Origin: Latrodectus hesperus
Taxonomy: Eukaryota; Arthropoda; Arachnida; Araneae; Theridiidae
NCBI GenBank assembly: GCA_037975125.1
Contig: CM075857.1
Coordinates: 68,217,899 to 68,281,898, forward strand
Length of the DNA: 64,000 bases
Reading direction: 5' to 3'
This document shows, in pieces, positions 1 through 12,400 of this stretch. The position numbers and the translations under genes were made by a program. How positions within the stretch are numbered: the stretch's first letter is position 1; the number at the start of each line of letters is the position of its first letter. Under the pieces are notes generated by a model. It worked only from the letters and a program-made list of their open reading frames with translations. It did no database searches and was not told the origin of the DNA.

Positions 1-3000
1 TGGAACGCCACACTAGCTATTTCAGCTTTGTTAGCCATGTAGATTCAGAGTGAAGAAAAATAGAAAATTAGACGATTCTTTTTCTCAGTTCCATAACAAT
101 TTCTCCCTTTTTGAAACGAAGAGAGAAAAATTTAATGCTGTATAGCAAACAGAATTTTAGGCTAGAAAAGCAATAAAATATCCCCACATGAAGGATGTCG
201 AAGAAAACGCTAACTTCCTGGTTTGAGGAGGCAGGAAAAAAGGAGCAACATTGATTCTTCTGTAGATTTCATAAATCAATGCGAATTATTTTGATTTTAA
301 ATTTTAACGTCCATGGTCACCATTTAAGAAGATATATGATGGATATATCATCAGATCAGTAAGAATGTTGAATATTTAAGTAGTTTAAAGAAACTATTTA
401 TTAATTCTAAATAATTAAAGTATTAAAAAAGAGCTAATAGAATTTCAGTGTTAGGCATTGCATGAGCCATCTTGAAATCAGTTTTTTTACATAAGTGAAG
501 AAAAGTCAGATTACTTCCTTCGTTCTCTGCATTCGCAGCGGATTGATATAAAATAGATCACCACACAATGTGTTCTACACTAGGATTCTTGAAGCTACTA
601 ACCAGGGCACGATATTAAATTTAACCATACTTTTATGAGCATATCCTATGATGCAAAAGTATAATTATTTTAATTTATTTGGCGATTCATCTACCATCAT
701 TTCGGTTATACGACTCATCATTTCAATATCTCTATAGATATACTTACCTCATTTAATTCTCTTAAATCCAATCAAAAGTTGAATTGGCGTGGTGGAAAAA
801 TCATGTGAAATATTTGTGATACTTAATCCTAATTTGTATGCTATGTAATAGAGAGAAAGGTGTTAGTTTAAATCTCATCTCGTGATCAAGTTTTTGAATT
901 ATATGATGATTTTTAATAGAAATTCTTAACTAGTTAACCAATTTACATTATTCCAGCTCCATCGACAACATTATTTCTAGAATAAAGTATTGAGGGCCAT
1001 GCTGAAAAATAGCTGAACCATAAGAATAAAAACTTATATCATGTAACGTTCAAATGTTTAATTACCCATCATAACTCTAAATACCATTTTAATTAAAACC
1101 ATGAAGTGCAATGGGAAGTTAGTACGAGATTTTACGGATAGCGCGGGCTATGTTATTTGATAAATCATCACTCTCTTCTACAAGTAATATTTCTTAGATA
1201 AATAAGAACCCTTTGCAAAATAGTTTTCATTAAATTTAGTTGATATGAGGATAAAAAATTCTCTTTCAAAGTATAAATTCTAATTTTAGTTGAAAGAGTT
1301 AAAGAAAATTTGTTTGCGGTTGCCGAACATGACTTTATGTATAATACAATCTCATGGGAATGATTTTGCTGGAAATAGATATACATCTTCTGATTCAAAA
1401 AATGCAAGGAATTTCAAGTGTCACTCAAACAGCTTCACTTTATTAAATTTTTAACCTGTGTAACTTTGTATCAAATCGTATGATTTATTTTTATGACGTT
1501 TTCACAAGATATTCATACCTGTTCTGAAGTGTACGCTCACTGCGTTAAGAGAACATTTGTCAAAGTATACAGTGGACGTCACGAGTCTCAATAAAACTAG
1601 ATCATTTAATAATAAAAAACATTGACTGTTCAGTAGCTTCTTATGGATATTGTTTAGATTATTTGCTTCGTTCAATAATAAACTAAGCTTTTTCAAATTG
1701 TTGTTTACAAAAATTTCCTAAGCATAATCTGAGTAAATGGTTTGCTAATTTTTATAATCATAAATAAAGCATCATCATAACAAATCTATCTTTAAAAATA
1801 TAAATACTTTATGTTTTTCTTATCTACATTGATCTGTGAATCACATATGACAACGCGAATTTAATAAATATTGTAAATTTACAAATAATTATCAATCATA
1901 GCTCAAAACTTTATTAAACATTAACTATTTTTTAAATTTAAAAATTAAATTAAATTTTTTATATTAAATTTTTTTAATTTTTTAAATTACATTAAATTTT
2001 TTAAATTTAAAATATATAACAAAACCGTTTTAAATAATATTTGCAAACATTATAATCGATATACAGAAAACAATAGTATTGTATGTATTACTTACAGAAA
2101 TTTCTAAAATTGAAGATATGCCCAATTATGACCTAAGCGTTCTGACCTTTTTCTGCAGATTTTAAACAACATAAACAGAGTATAGTTTTCAAAATATCAA
2201 ATAAGCAAAGGAAGAAATCCTAAACTAATGATTTATTATATGGTAATACTCTAAGCATTTATGTACTTCCTAAGTAACTTATTGTGTTGATCGTAAAGCA
2301 AAATAAATTTAAAAAATAAAATAAAAAAGTTTAAAAAATTTAAACAAAAATCATTATGAGTGTCAGAACATAAAAATTAAATGATAGAACAATGCATGAA
2401 ATATTACTATTAGATCATGCTTTTGTTATGAAAACTCAACGTACTAATAAATCACACACATTTTAATCAAGTTTTAGTTCCAATTTCTTGAATTTCACAT
2501 TAAAATTCATAATACAAAGTACAAAAATACAAAAAAATTCTACACCCTAAAATAAATTCTTCATTAGATCAACATAAAGATCTTCTAGTTACAAAGGTAT
2601 TAATATTAGATAAAAATTATATTTGCACAAGGTATTAGATTTAATTGCATTGATGGTAACAAAGTAATATCAATAAAAACATTTCTTGTGAAATACATAA
2701 AATTCAATATCCTGGTTTTTCTGAAGCTGGTATGTGATTAATAGGAAAAAAAATATGATATTGAATTAACAGCTTTTATGATTTAAAAGCTTTTATAAAA
2801 TACACATTAATGCCATAACGTTTAACATACATTGCCGTCAACTCATAATTAAATTGTGGAAAATAATGAGAGTAATTTTTAATAGAAAATATAAGATATT
2901 AAATAAAAGAAAGCTGGTTTAAAAAAACATGTGTATTCAAATGACTAAACATTAATTATTTTTTCAGAATTAGTAAAATTTAAAGGATGACAAGATCAGT

Positions 3001-4355
3001 AGAAGAAAAAAAATTGCTGCATGTATTTGAAATGTCATAGAAAAGTTCAAAAAGAAAAAAATAAGAGTGAGATGTAAAGATGCTGCGAAAGATTTCTATC
3101 TTCCAGACTTATTACGGTAATGATATTTTAAAAATATGTGCTAAAAAGATTCTTTGGATTTAAGTCTGATAAAAAAACTTAGGGATGTTCATAAAATTGC
3201 GTAAAGTAGTACAACTTGGTGTGTTACCATGAAAATAGTACAAAATACAAAGAAAAAGATAAAAAGAGAAAGTAAATGTACCAGGTCCTAGATTCTCCTT
3301 ACTTAAGTGTAGATAGAAGACAAGATATTTTGATAACTCCAAGCATCTGAGAATAAACATTCGTAAGCTCAAAATCTTCCAATTTCTCCATAGGATTTTT
3401 TAATTCTCTGCTGGTTCTATTAGTCGTTAATTACACTCGGATAAAAAGATAGGATCAACACCTCACGGATCAGCACTTAGGAAGCTGTATTAAAAGTGTT
3501 CCATAAAGTATCTCGTTCCTTTAAAGATCTTTTTTCCACAAATGAATAACACGTACAGAGTTACAGACGTTGCTTCTTATAATTAGTTATCTGCCATGGC
3601 CATTAAGATAGTGAAACATAAGTGGTAGTTTAAACTAAGTGTAGGAGAAATTCTCTTATCATTTTAACAGCACCATTAAATAGTAATTCAGCTTAAATGT
3701 ATGAAACATAAAAATTGCTGTCTCGTCGTTTTATATTCTAATATAAAGTTCATAGGAATATCATAAATAGGGTTTTATAGTATTAATGATTATAAAATTA
3801 TAATAAAAATTTTAAATTACGAATGTAAATTTCAAAGAAATTATCATTTATATCATTATTTAATTTTTCCTTAATATTAAATAATGTCCATTAATTGTCA
3901 TTGTTGAGTTTTAATTTTAATGAATAAAATGTGATAAAAGAAAATAACATTATATATAAACTGGTTTCGCGTTCTTATTTTTTTATTCACGAAAACTATA
4001 TTAAAGTTCTAGTAAAATTATAAGCAATAATGTGCCTATTACCTAAAATGTTTACTCTATATTAGTAATTATGACGTTTTCAAACCTTTCTATTATTCCT
4101 AGTTGCATTTATTGTGATTGTAATAAATTGCATATTAAGAGGGGTAAGAAATTTTTTTATTTTTTTCAATCATCTTAAGCCAAATTTATTTCAATAACTA
4201 AAAATAGTATAGATACCAAGATATTCCTTTGAATATTTACAAAACAAATACCGCATTTCAAATTTCAGTCTTATAATATTGGTTTCCAAAAATGTAATAT
4301 TACCAAACCATGTTGTTATAAGAAAATTCGAACATTAAAATAAATTTGAAATTCA
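1..4355. other. AT-rich region, no gene seen
   Basis: Both strands were read for splice-flanked exons, transposase motifs and reverse-transcriptase motifs and none could be supported. Open frames here are short, AT-driven and give no recognisable protein. A stretch near 2980-3130 faintly resembles a helix-turn-helix of Tigger/Jerky type, but not well enough to annotate. Confidence 0.5.
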
Positions 4356-4425
4356 ATATATATATATATATATATATACAACTTAAGGACAACTGATATA
4401 TATACATATACAACTTAAGGACAAC
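4356..4425. repeat. (TA)n tract with 32-bp tandem duplication
   Basis: An alternating AT tract at about 4356-4378 runs into a duplicated unit: the sequence TATACAACTTAAGGACAAC ends at 4393 and again at 4425, a period of 32 bp with only small differences between the copies. Confidence 0.8.
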
Positions 4426-4538
4426 GCATAAATGATATATCACAAAAAAGTTACCTATTAGGATTCTTGGAATAAAAAATAATACCAATTTTATGTAGTA
4501 AAATGTCATTGAAACAAATGAAAGCAGTTTTAATATTA

Positions 4539-4826
4539 GAGATGTGCCCATCCTTATCTCGAATGCATTGTTGTCAATGACTTTCCACGTTGCCAATTAA
4601 ATTGTCGGTAACTAAAATGGGAAACAAAAATCAGAAGCGGAGTTAGCTGTTTTATATCTCTCTTACAGACCACATAGGGATAGCAAGCTAGGGATACGCC
4701 AATACCTAGCTTGAATACATTGGTACCAACGACTTTCCACGCTGTCCATTAAATTGTAGGATACAAAAATGGGAAACAAAAACCAAATATAGAGTAAGTT
4801 TTACAACTCTCTTACAAACCATGGAA
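4539..4826. repeat. Diverged tandem duplication, period ~152 bp
   Basis: Two copies, about 4539-4676 and 4691-4826, share blocks such as GACTTTCCACG, ATTAAATTGT and AAAATGGGAAACAAAAA in the same order. The pair lies just 3' (in element sense) of the Tc1 transposase relic that follows, so it may be a duplicated 3' end of that element. Confidence 0.6.
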
Positions 4827-4829
4827 GAA

Positions 4830-5700
4830 GACTTAAAGTAGTAACGGGTCTACAAAAATAAACCCACAGATGCTTTATGAGATTCAGGTCTAAAGACCAA
4901 GCTGGTCATTGAATTTACCCCTTCAAAACCCGCAAGATATTACTCAAAAATTATAGTTCAACGAGGTCGTTCGTCATCATCTATCAGAATGAAATCATTG
5001 CCAATTACTTCAGATATAGGCTAGACGGACATATGTGGATCTAGAATCTCATTCCAATATCTCACACAAAGTTCCTCCCTGGAACACATATAGTCAGTGT
5101 GACCATGTAGAGATTTTCCTGCCCAAACCATTATTCCACCACCGTCGTAACTGTTTCTTTTCACAATGTTGGATTGGGGGTATCTGATGCTTTGTTTAGT
5201 GGAGATCAGCAAACGTCCTTAATCTGTCTCCCAAGTGAATCTTGACTCGTCTGTAAAAAGTACCGATGCCTATCTCTGCCTGTTCCAGGAAATGCTCTTC
5301 TGCCCATAAGCGGGCTCTTCTTTGTCATTCGGTTAGGGGGATACATACAGCTGGTCACTTTGTACAGAGATCTGCATAGTAAAAACGCCTTTTCTCTATA
5401 CTAGCGATAATTCTTCTTCCTGATGCTACAGAATAGTCTGCAATAAGTTGCAGCACAGAAATGCTATTTCTCCTTTGAGCCGAAAGAGCTATAAAATGAT
5501 CTTCTACCGATATTCTAATTCATGATTGGCTTGGAACATAATTTCTGGTCACAGATGCTCCAATTTGATATTGATTCCGAGAATGTACGCAGCTGAAAAA
5601 GCAGCATCAAACTGTGATATCCTATTTCCATACATCCGGCCGCTCACCACCTAAGCGAATCGGGCAAGCGGCTTCTCTCAGGCGTTTCGGGACTCCACTG
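4830..5700 (-). pseudogene. Tc1-like transposase pseudogene
   Basis: Decayed DNA-transposon transposase of the Tc1 family, which cuts and pastes its element at TA sites with a DDE catalytic core. On the minus strand the conserved first-aspartate motif VLFTDESRF is encoded at 5237-5263, with its Asp codon at 5249-5251. It is followed by an in-frame stop and then by GGGIMVWAG at about 5090-5140. Downstream, the remains of the second catalytic segment (DDDERPR, then EYLAGFEGVNSM-like residues with stops) run to about 4850. The N-terminal helix-turn-helix part (5400-5700) is only weakly readable. Several frameshifts and stops make it non-functional, and no clear terminal inverted repeats were found. 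Confidence 0.75.
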
Positions 5701-6249
5701 ACTATTGTCAACGAATCTGATAACAAAAGTTGAAAATGAACAAAAAATTCATTACATAGCATTCACTGTAACATTACAATATTGAATTCTCAAAATATTC
5801 TACATTTATAAATTACATGTGCTTGAAATTTAACGCATGCTATTGCTTTACAATATTACAATATTTTTTTCAATTTTTATTTAAACTATCTTTTTCATAT
5901 ATATTTTAATTGAGAAAAGTATATAAATTATTAATAAAATTCTTAAAATAAAAGAAGTTTATAAATAAGACTTCAAAAAGTGATAAATACTAGGAATGTA
6001 GTTTTCTCTTAGGTAATTCTTAATCAGTCATATTTAAGTAATTCATATTTAAGATTAATGTAACATCATTATAAGCCTTTAAAATAGCTCTTTAAACTTT
6101 ACCTAGCAATGATAGATAAAAATATAATCCTCAGAATTACTTCCTCCCAAGAGACCAAATTACTTAGCATTAAACAAAATATTAAGAAATTATCAAAGTT
6201 TATTGATAAAACTTTTTTTTAAATATTGCTTACATAAAAAATCTAGGTT
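5701..6249. other. AT-rich spacer, nothing recognised
   Basis: This stretch between the Tc1 relic and the LINE relic holds no coding or repeat signal that I can support. Confidence 0.5.
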
Positions 6250-8040
6250 AATGAAATATGAATAATTAATCATTAATGAGGAATTGATTTTTTTATGCTT
6301 TGTAAAGAATGTGGTAATTTTTTGACTCAGAATGTTTTCAAATATTTTATCAGAAACTGGTATTGAGAAAATTAGGAAATATGCTGAAATGTCATATTTG
6401 TGTTTTCTGGTTTATTAATATTCGTAATACTGGCATTTTTTCAACAAGGGGGAATTTCATCTTGGGAGAAAATATTATTTAACAAAGTGAGCAATTTTTT
6501 TCAAACAGAAAGTTTAATTAAAGAATTTAAATATTTTTGCCGAAAAATCATTTGTCCTGTAGGGGAGATTTTTGTAGATTTAATTGCATGTTCCAGTTCA
6601 ACTAAGGTGATTACTTTATTGAGTTCAAAATTTCCTGGACCAAAGTAATCTAAAGGTATTGGAGGATGAAGACAATTGTTATTAATCCTTAATACAAAAT
6701 CACTGCTCTGATTTTGGGCTTCCCATATTTCTTGGCTATTCAGAATTATATTATGAGCAATTTAGGCGTTATGAACTTTTTGATTTATCGAATTAAAAAT
6801 TTTAAGTACGAGACATGGATCGTGAAGGATTTTGCAAATATTGTCCCAATATTATCCCTTTGAAACTCGTATTGCATACCTTAACTTAGATGAAAATCTT
6901 TTAAAAAGGATCCAAGATAAATTGTCGAACTGCTTTCTAGGCTTCTTCAGGTAGTGGGTTTAAAAATAAAAGTCTATTGTAATAAGTATTCAATATTCAA
7001 CCACGAGGGATTATACTGAGAACTCAACTTCTTATATAACTATTTTCCCTAATAAGTGAAGAAAAAATACTTTGCATCTGTTCATAAGAGTTATCAGAAT
7101 TGATTATAATACTGATTTCATCCCATCTTTTAATACAGACATGACGAGAAGATTACATTTCAGTAAATAACACTAAGCATATTGAGAAATGATCACTCTC
7201 AAACAGATATGTCTGACACTGAAGAGGAACCTTGGGTTAAATTGTCTGCGGTGCATAAAGGCAAATCTACCAACATATTTACCTTTAGGAGAAGCTCGTA
7301 TTGGTTGAGATTTATTCAAGAGACATAAATTGCTCTCATCAAATCATGATACCAGTGTATAGCCTATTTCAGAGTTTGGAGAGCCACCCCAAAAATTATC
7401 TTGAATATTGAAGTTTCTCACTACAGTACATGATCCCTTAATTAACTGTTGTAAATAATTTAAAGAAGAAACATTGATTTTGCCTCTTGCCAAATAGTTG
7501 TTTATAAGATGAAGGACAAGGTTATGAATTATTATTCTAGCAAACATTATTTCATTATTTAAGGCACCCGGAAAGAAAATATTATTGTTTTTTAAGGATA
7601 TTCGGTTGAGACTGCTATCATAAGACCACCACCCATTAGACTCAGCTTATCTTTTCTATATATTATGTTCTATGAGATATGAAAAATTTGGTGAGACTAT
7701 AAAATCTTTCTTGAATAATTAAAATGTCAATAGATACAAATTCTTCAAAATATAGGATATATTTTTTATTCCAGATGTTTTTTGACATTTCATAGTATAA
7801 GTTTTATTTTTACAATATAAACAAATAAATATAGTTACAGGCTCCAGCTGCTTGTATACCTTAAAACTAAAAAGAAAAACCAAAGGGATTAGAGACCTAT
7901 TAGAGAAAAACCTAGTAGAGAAATTGAGGCTGCTTTTAACAAAAATTATTTGAGCAACTTTAAGAAGAAAAATTTTTTTCACACCTAAATCATAAATTTC
8001 TAGGTGTTCAAGAGCTGTTTTGACACGAGACAAAACACAA
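6250..8040 (-). pseudogene. Non-LTR retrotransposon ORF2 relic (endonuclease and RT start)
   Basis: Decayed LINE ORF2, which would encode an APE-type endonuclease and reverse transcriptase. On the minus strand, 7150-7550 encodes an endonuclease segment: residues NIQDNFWGGSPNSEIG resemble the GDFNAHHxxWGS block, followed by SNLCLLNKSQPIRASP, which matches the 'LCLLNxxxPT' block of this family. Further along, 6250-6700 encodes VITLVELEHAIKSTK, then NIFSQDEIPPCWKN-like residues (the tryptophan codon is now a stop). This is the start of the RT domain, just before the 'KPxxxP..YRPIS' segment. The remainder of the RT and the RNase H are missing at the low-coordinate end. Many stops and frameshifts are present. 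The family looks the same as the copy at 46.2-48.7 kb. Confidence 0.65.
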
Positions 8041-8459
8041 CCAATGGTAATACATCGGACATATTTACTGAGTTAAGAGTGCTATTATACATATTAGCTA
8101 AGCTATTTAAGTACATTTTGTAACTAAAAGGCTTCTCATAATTGCTCTTCTTTCTCTCGCGAACTTTTCAATTAGAAGTTTCCTTTTTGATTGAATCTTT
8201 AATTATTTCCCAAATGATTGTCAACGTATTATTATTATGAGTAATAACTTCCTGCAATCTTTCAAATTGATTAGACATAATTAATCTTAAAGTCGGGGTT
8301 AAGATATTTGTTAAAGAATTCATGATTTTTTTATCATATCACTTTCACGAGAATAAAACAGCGGCCACTTTCATAAAATAGCTATTATTGTAACTTGAAG
8401 TAAAAAGCTTGGCGAGGTTCAGAATATTATAAATTGCTTGTAGCTTTATTAATTAGGAA

Positions 8460-8990
8460 AATTTATTTTTTCCTGCATTCTTTTGATATAGATAGTAAAG
8501 TCATCTCCATAAGCCTCTAAACAGTTGCTACATTTACTATTTTTTAACAAGAGTCACTATATCTTAGGTCTCCACAGTTTATATATTTTGCTCATCCTTG
8601 CTTTGAAATGAAGGCTACGAAAATTTTAGGTAATTGTCACATTGATGTGGCTTATCTAAAAATAGTTGAATTTTATGAATCATTTAATACAGAATAATTT
8701 CTTTAGTGAAGGTAGTGCCTAGAATAGTTACTTGTATCGGCTGGTATTTTTATTAACCATAATTTCTTTCATTCCAGTTGAGATCATGATTACGCTACTT
8801 TATTTCGATTCTCACTGGTTTAAAATATCCATGACTTCAGATAACATTTCATTTACGTCACATGGTATTGAGATGGTGTCGTAAATCCGATTTGTCAACG
8901 AATATGCTATCTGCCTTTAAATCACATTATTTGAATGGCAGCAAACAAAAAGAAGTTCACTATCAAATGTCTGAGTGTCGTCTGCGATGG
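8460..8990 (-). pseudogene. Possible LINE ORF1 (gag-like) remnant
   Basis: Upstream of the ORF2 relic on the same strand, broken frames give an IPCDVNEMLSEVMDIL segment, then MSKIYKLWRPKI and KCSNCLEAYGDDFTIY. The order (short helical domain, IYxL segment, zinc-knuckle-like CxxC) resembles ORF1 proteins of arthropod RNase H LINEs, and the position fits ORF1 of the element whose ORF2 lies at 6250-8040. The similarity is weak, and the 'GDDF' could be mistaken for an RT active site. Treat as tentative. Confidence 0.3.
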
Positions 8991-9251
8991 AAAAAAATCC
9001 ATTCATGATTTTTACCAGTAATAAAAGAATATATGTTAGTTATAATTATTTCCGTTTGTAAAAGTTTTTAAAATCATAAAAATTATCTGTTCTAAATTTG
9101 TTTTCAAATTTTCAAATCTTAAGCTATATTGCTTTCAAAATTGAACATGTTGAAAATAGAACAGGAAAAACAAAATGAAAAAGACAAGATTGAACATCCC
9201 CTTTATGGTTAGCTTAAATAAGCAGAGATGATTCAAATTTTTAATTTATTA

Positions 9252-9470
9252 TTATTATTTTATTTATTTATTTGATAGATGGCACCATCAGAGGGAGAAG
9301 ATCCTCTGGTGGTGCCATCTATCGGATTATTTAAAGAGCAAAAACGTACTTTCACCCTCGTGGTGCTCTGATTAAAACGAAAGACGCTCCCTATTGACTT
9401 AAATTTGCGTAGTCAAGGCATAGCGAGCTTGGCTTGTCCAAGTGTCATAAGTAACAACATTTATTTATTT
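9252..9470. repeat. Dispersed repeat with a 21-bp hairpin
   Basis: GATAGATGGCACCATCAGAGG pairs with the reverse complement of CCTCTGGTGGTGCCATCTATC a few bases later, giving a 21-bp stem with one mismatch. A higher-GC block to about 9470 follows (…AAAGACGCTCCCTATTGACT…, …TAGCGAGCTTGGCTTGTCC…). Its composition differs sharply from the flanks and it has no coding potential, so it is probably a non-autonomous SINE or MITE. I believe this unit recurs in spider genomes, but that is from memory. Confidence 0.6.
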
Positions 9471-12400
9471 TTTGAGAAAACACTTAAGTTTAATACTGTT
9501 ATTCTATTTTCTTCCATTAATTCTTCTACTACTTCCATAAGGAGAATAGATGTAAGAATGTATGTACAAGAAATCTAGTTGTGATTAGTTTAATCTAGTT
9601 GTGTAAACCAGACTATTTAATATTCTGCAGTTCTTTGATTTTGGTTATAAATATGGATAGTGAGAGAAGAATTATTCGTTCACATAAAAAAATCCCTTAA
9701 AAATGAAACATTTCATATATGTTTTATATATTTCTAATCACTTATATTTTCCCAATATGCTTTCAGGAACTAATAAGATTATTCCTTTTTTTTCAGAAAA
9801 ACTAAGATTTAATTTTAATATAAATGAAATTATCTAAGAAATTCATTTTTTTCAGTAGTCTGTTTATTTGGAATTCAATAAAACAGAAACGTATACCCAA
9901 AAAAACCTGGATTATAAAAAATTGACTTCAAAAATTTTAATGTGTATTAAATTTATTAAAAAGATGGGATTTATCACAAAATTTATTTTTTGTGTATCAA
10001 TGACAAATCGCTGAAATGCATTTTTAAACTAATGCATTATTTATGAAAAGGAAACAATAATTAAATAAACTTCAATGTTTACAATAATTTTACAAACATA
10101 ATGACAAATTTAACGCTGTTTATTATTTATTATGGTAATCTGTTGCATATCCAAGTCTATATGAGCTTACATGAGTGGTATTTAGATGAAAATTAGAAGA
10201 AAAAAAATTCATAAAAGAAAGAGTTGAATAATTTACGACTTTTTGGTTTCAATTTGCTTTGGCATTTTAAACTATCCAATTTAAAAATCTACTTCTGTCA
10301 TGCTTAATATTTCATGGACAAGTCCTATGTTCGCTAAAGCTTAAAAATATTAAAATATATATTGCTTTTTCTAATACACTTAATATTTAATGTGCAAGCC
10401 TTATGTTCTGTTGAACTTAAAATATTAGAGGAATGTTATATTTTGAACTTTTGTTTTCTCAGATATGAGATTGATTTTTTTAGCTGTATACAAAACTTAC
10501 ACAATATACATATAGTTCACTTATATTTGAAATGCACGTCGCACAGTGTTTCAAGAAATCATGTGAATATTTTTCATGAAAAGAATTTAAAACGAAAATG
10601 CTTCTAAAGCCAATGAAATATTTATAAAAAGGATTTCTATTTCCATATTCTTTTATATTTTTTCAAGCGATGTCTGGTTTAAGTTATAATAAAATTTACT
10701 TCTTGATTTAATTTTATACATTTTCATGAATTTTTTGTTTCTTAACATTATATAGTTTTTACATTGATTAATAAAGAACTCCTGGTAAAAAAATTGCATC
10801 GCTATAGTAAAATATTTAATTTTTTATTATAGAAACTAACTTCCTAGAAAGAAAGATTTTGTTAAAAATTAAAATTGTTGAACATTATATATTCCGCTAA
10901 CATAGATTATATATAATATTTAAATAAAAATTTGTATCACAACTTTAAATTTTTTTCCTGTTTTATCATATAAAAAACTAATTTCCTTCCAAAAAATGAT
11001 TTCATTCAGAAATTAAACTTTCAATTTTAATTAAATACTGATGAATACTTATATGCTTAGAATAAACCAGGTCATCTCCTTCGAAATAAAAAAAGTTAGT
11101 AGTTACTTATTTTACACTTTTTTAAAATTTATAATTTTGATTAATAATTATATAGTTAAGCAGTTTACTATTTCAAGAAATTTCTCTGTTTATAAAAAAT
11201 TTCTTTCTGACAAATTTAATTTGAAACAAAAATTTACGTATCGATAAAAATATGCTTTATTTTTTTATATGGAATAAAAAAAAACTTTGAATTTAAATGA
11301 TTAAGAATTACATAAAAATCCAAAATTTATTTGAATTTACATGATTATGAGTTTCTTCTAAAAATTTCCGAAAATAGTATAAACTTCAAAGGGGTGGTAA
11401 TTGAATGTTTTTCCTGTTCAGTGTTTTGTTTTCATTTGGGAATGAAAATAGCAATTCAAGTGTGAATGATTGATATCCTAAAATGTAAGAAAATATAGAC
11501 CAAATTTTATTTGAATCCATCATATTAACTGTCTCTCTAGAAACTTTAAATAAAATTACTTTTGAATGTACACATTCAAATGCAATCCAAAATTCTATTC
11601 CAACATTTTATTTATTTGCTTCAATTTCTGCAGTTATTCAATAAAAATAAAATCTTAGCATTAAAGTTGACAGAAATAATATTAGAATTTGGCGCTTTTA
11701 AAAGTGTAAAAGGATTGAAATCATGACGGAGAAAATAGGAATAAATAACGATACAAAACCAAGATTGAAATCATAATTTGTATTACAGAAATAATTGGTT
11801 AAATTGGTAAAATCAGTAATCAAACATATGAAGTTTCGAATTCCTTTTTTTTTTCACATAGCCATATTAACATCATTACTATTTCAGCCTTATAGTATGC
11901 ACATAGACTTTAGTTGATTAAGTTTATTGTGTATTCAAAAAGTGTGCAGCTTTTGTAACATTTCCATTCATTCCACTTTTGTAACATTTCGAAATAGTCA
12001 ACATAAATACTTTTAAGTAAAAGTAGAAAAGTTTAAACCTTATATAAAGTATCTTAGCTACATCTCTCTGAAATAAATATTTTTCAAGTCGTCATGTCGA
12101 AACGAAATATTTTTCTATGAGAAAAATTCCATGGCAATATGAAAATCTGATATTTTTAAATGTAAAAAAGCTCAAATCTTGTGATACAAACGTACAAAAA
12201 ATGTGTAAACTGAAGTGGTGCATTTAAACGATAACGATTACAAACAATAAAAAGTTTCATTATTTAGTTTATGTAATGCTTTACAAATTTCAAAAGTCTG
12301 AAAAAATATGAAAAATGATATATTGCACTAAATATGAATATTGATCATGAAGAACTTTGCTTTGTGCTTAAAATGAATTATGACTTTAATATACTATAAT

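Noticed and set aside
2980..3130. Possible helix-turn-helix of Tigger/Jerky type (VRCKDAAKDFYLPD).
   Set aside because: It is too short and isolated, with frameshifts on both sides and no catalytic core following.
8480..8535. GDDFTIY on the minus strand, resembling a reverse-transcriptase active site (xADDF).
   Set aside because: Neighbouring sequence fits a LINE ORF1 zinc-knuckle-like region better, and the RT of the same element starts far downstream at 6.7 kb; no other RT motif surrounds it.
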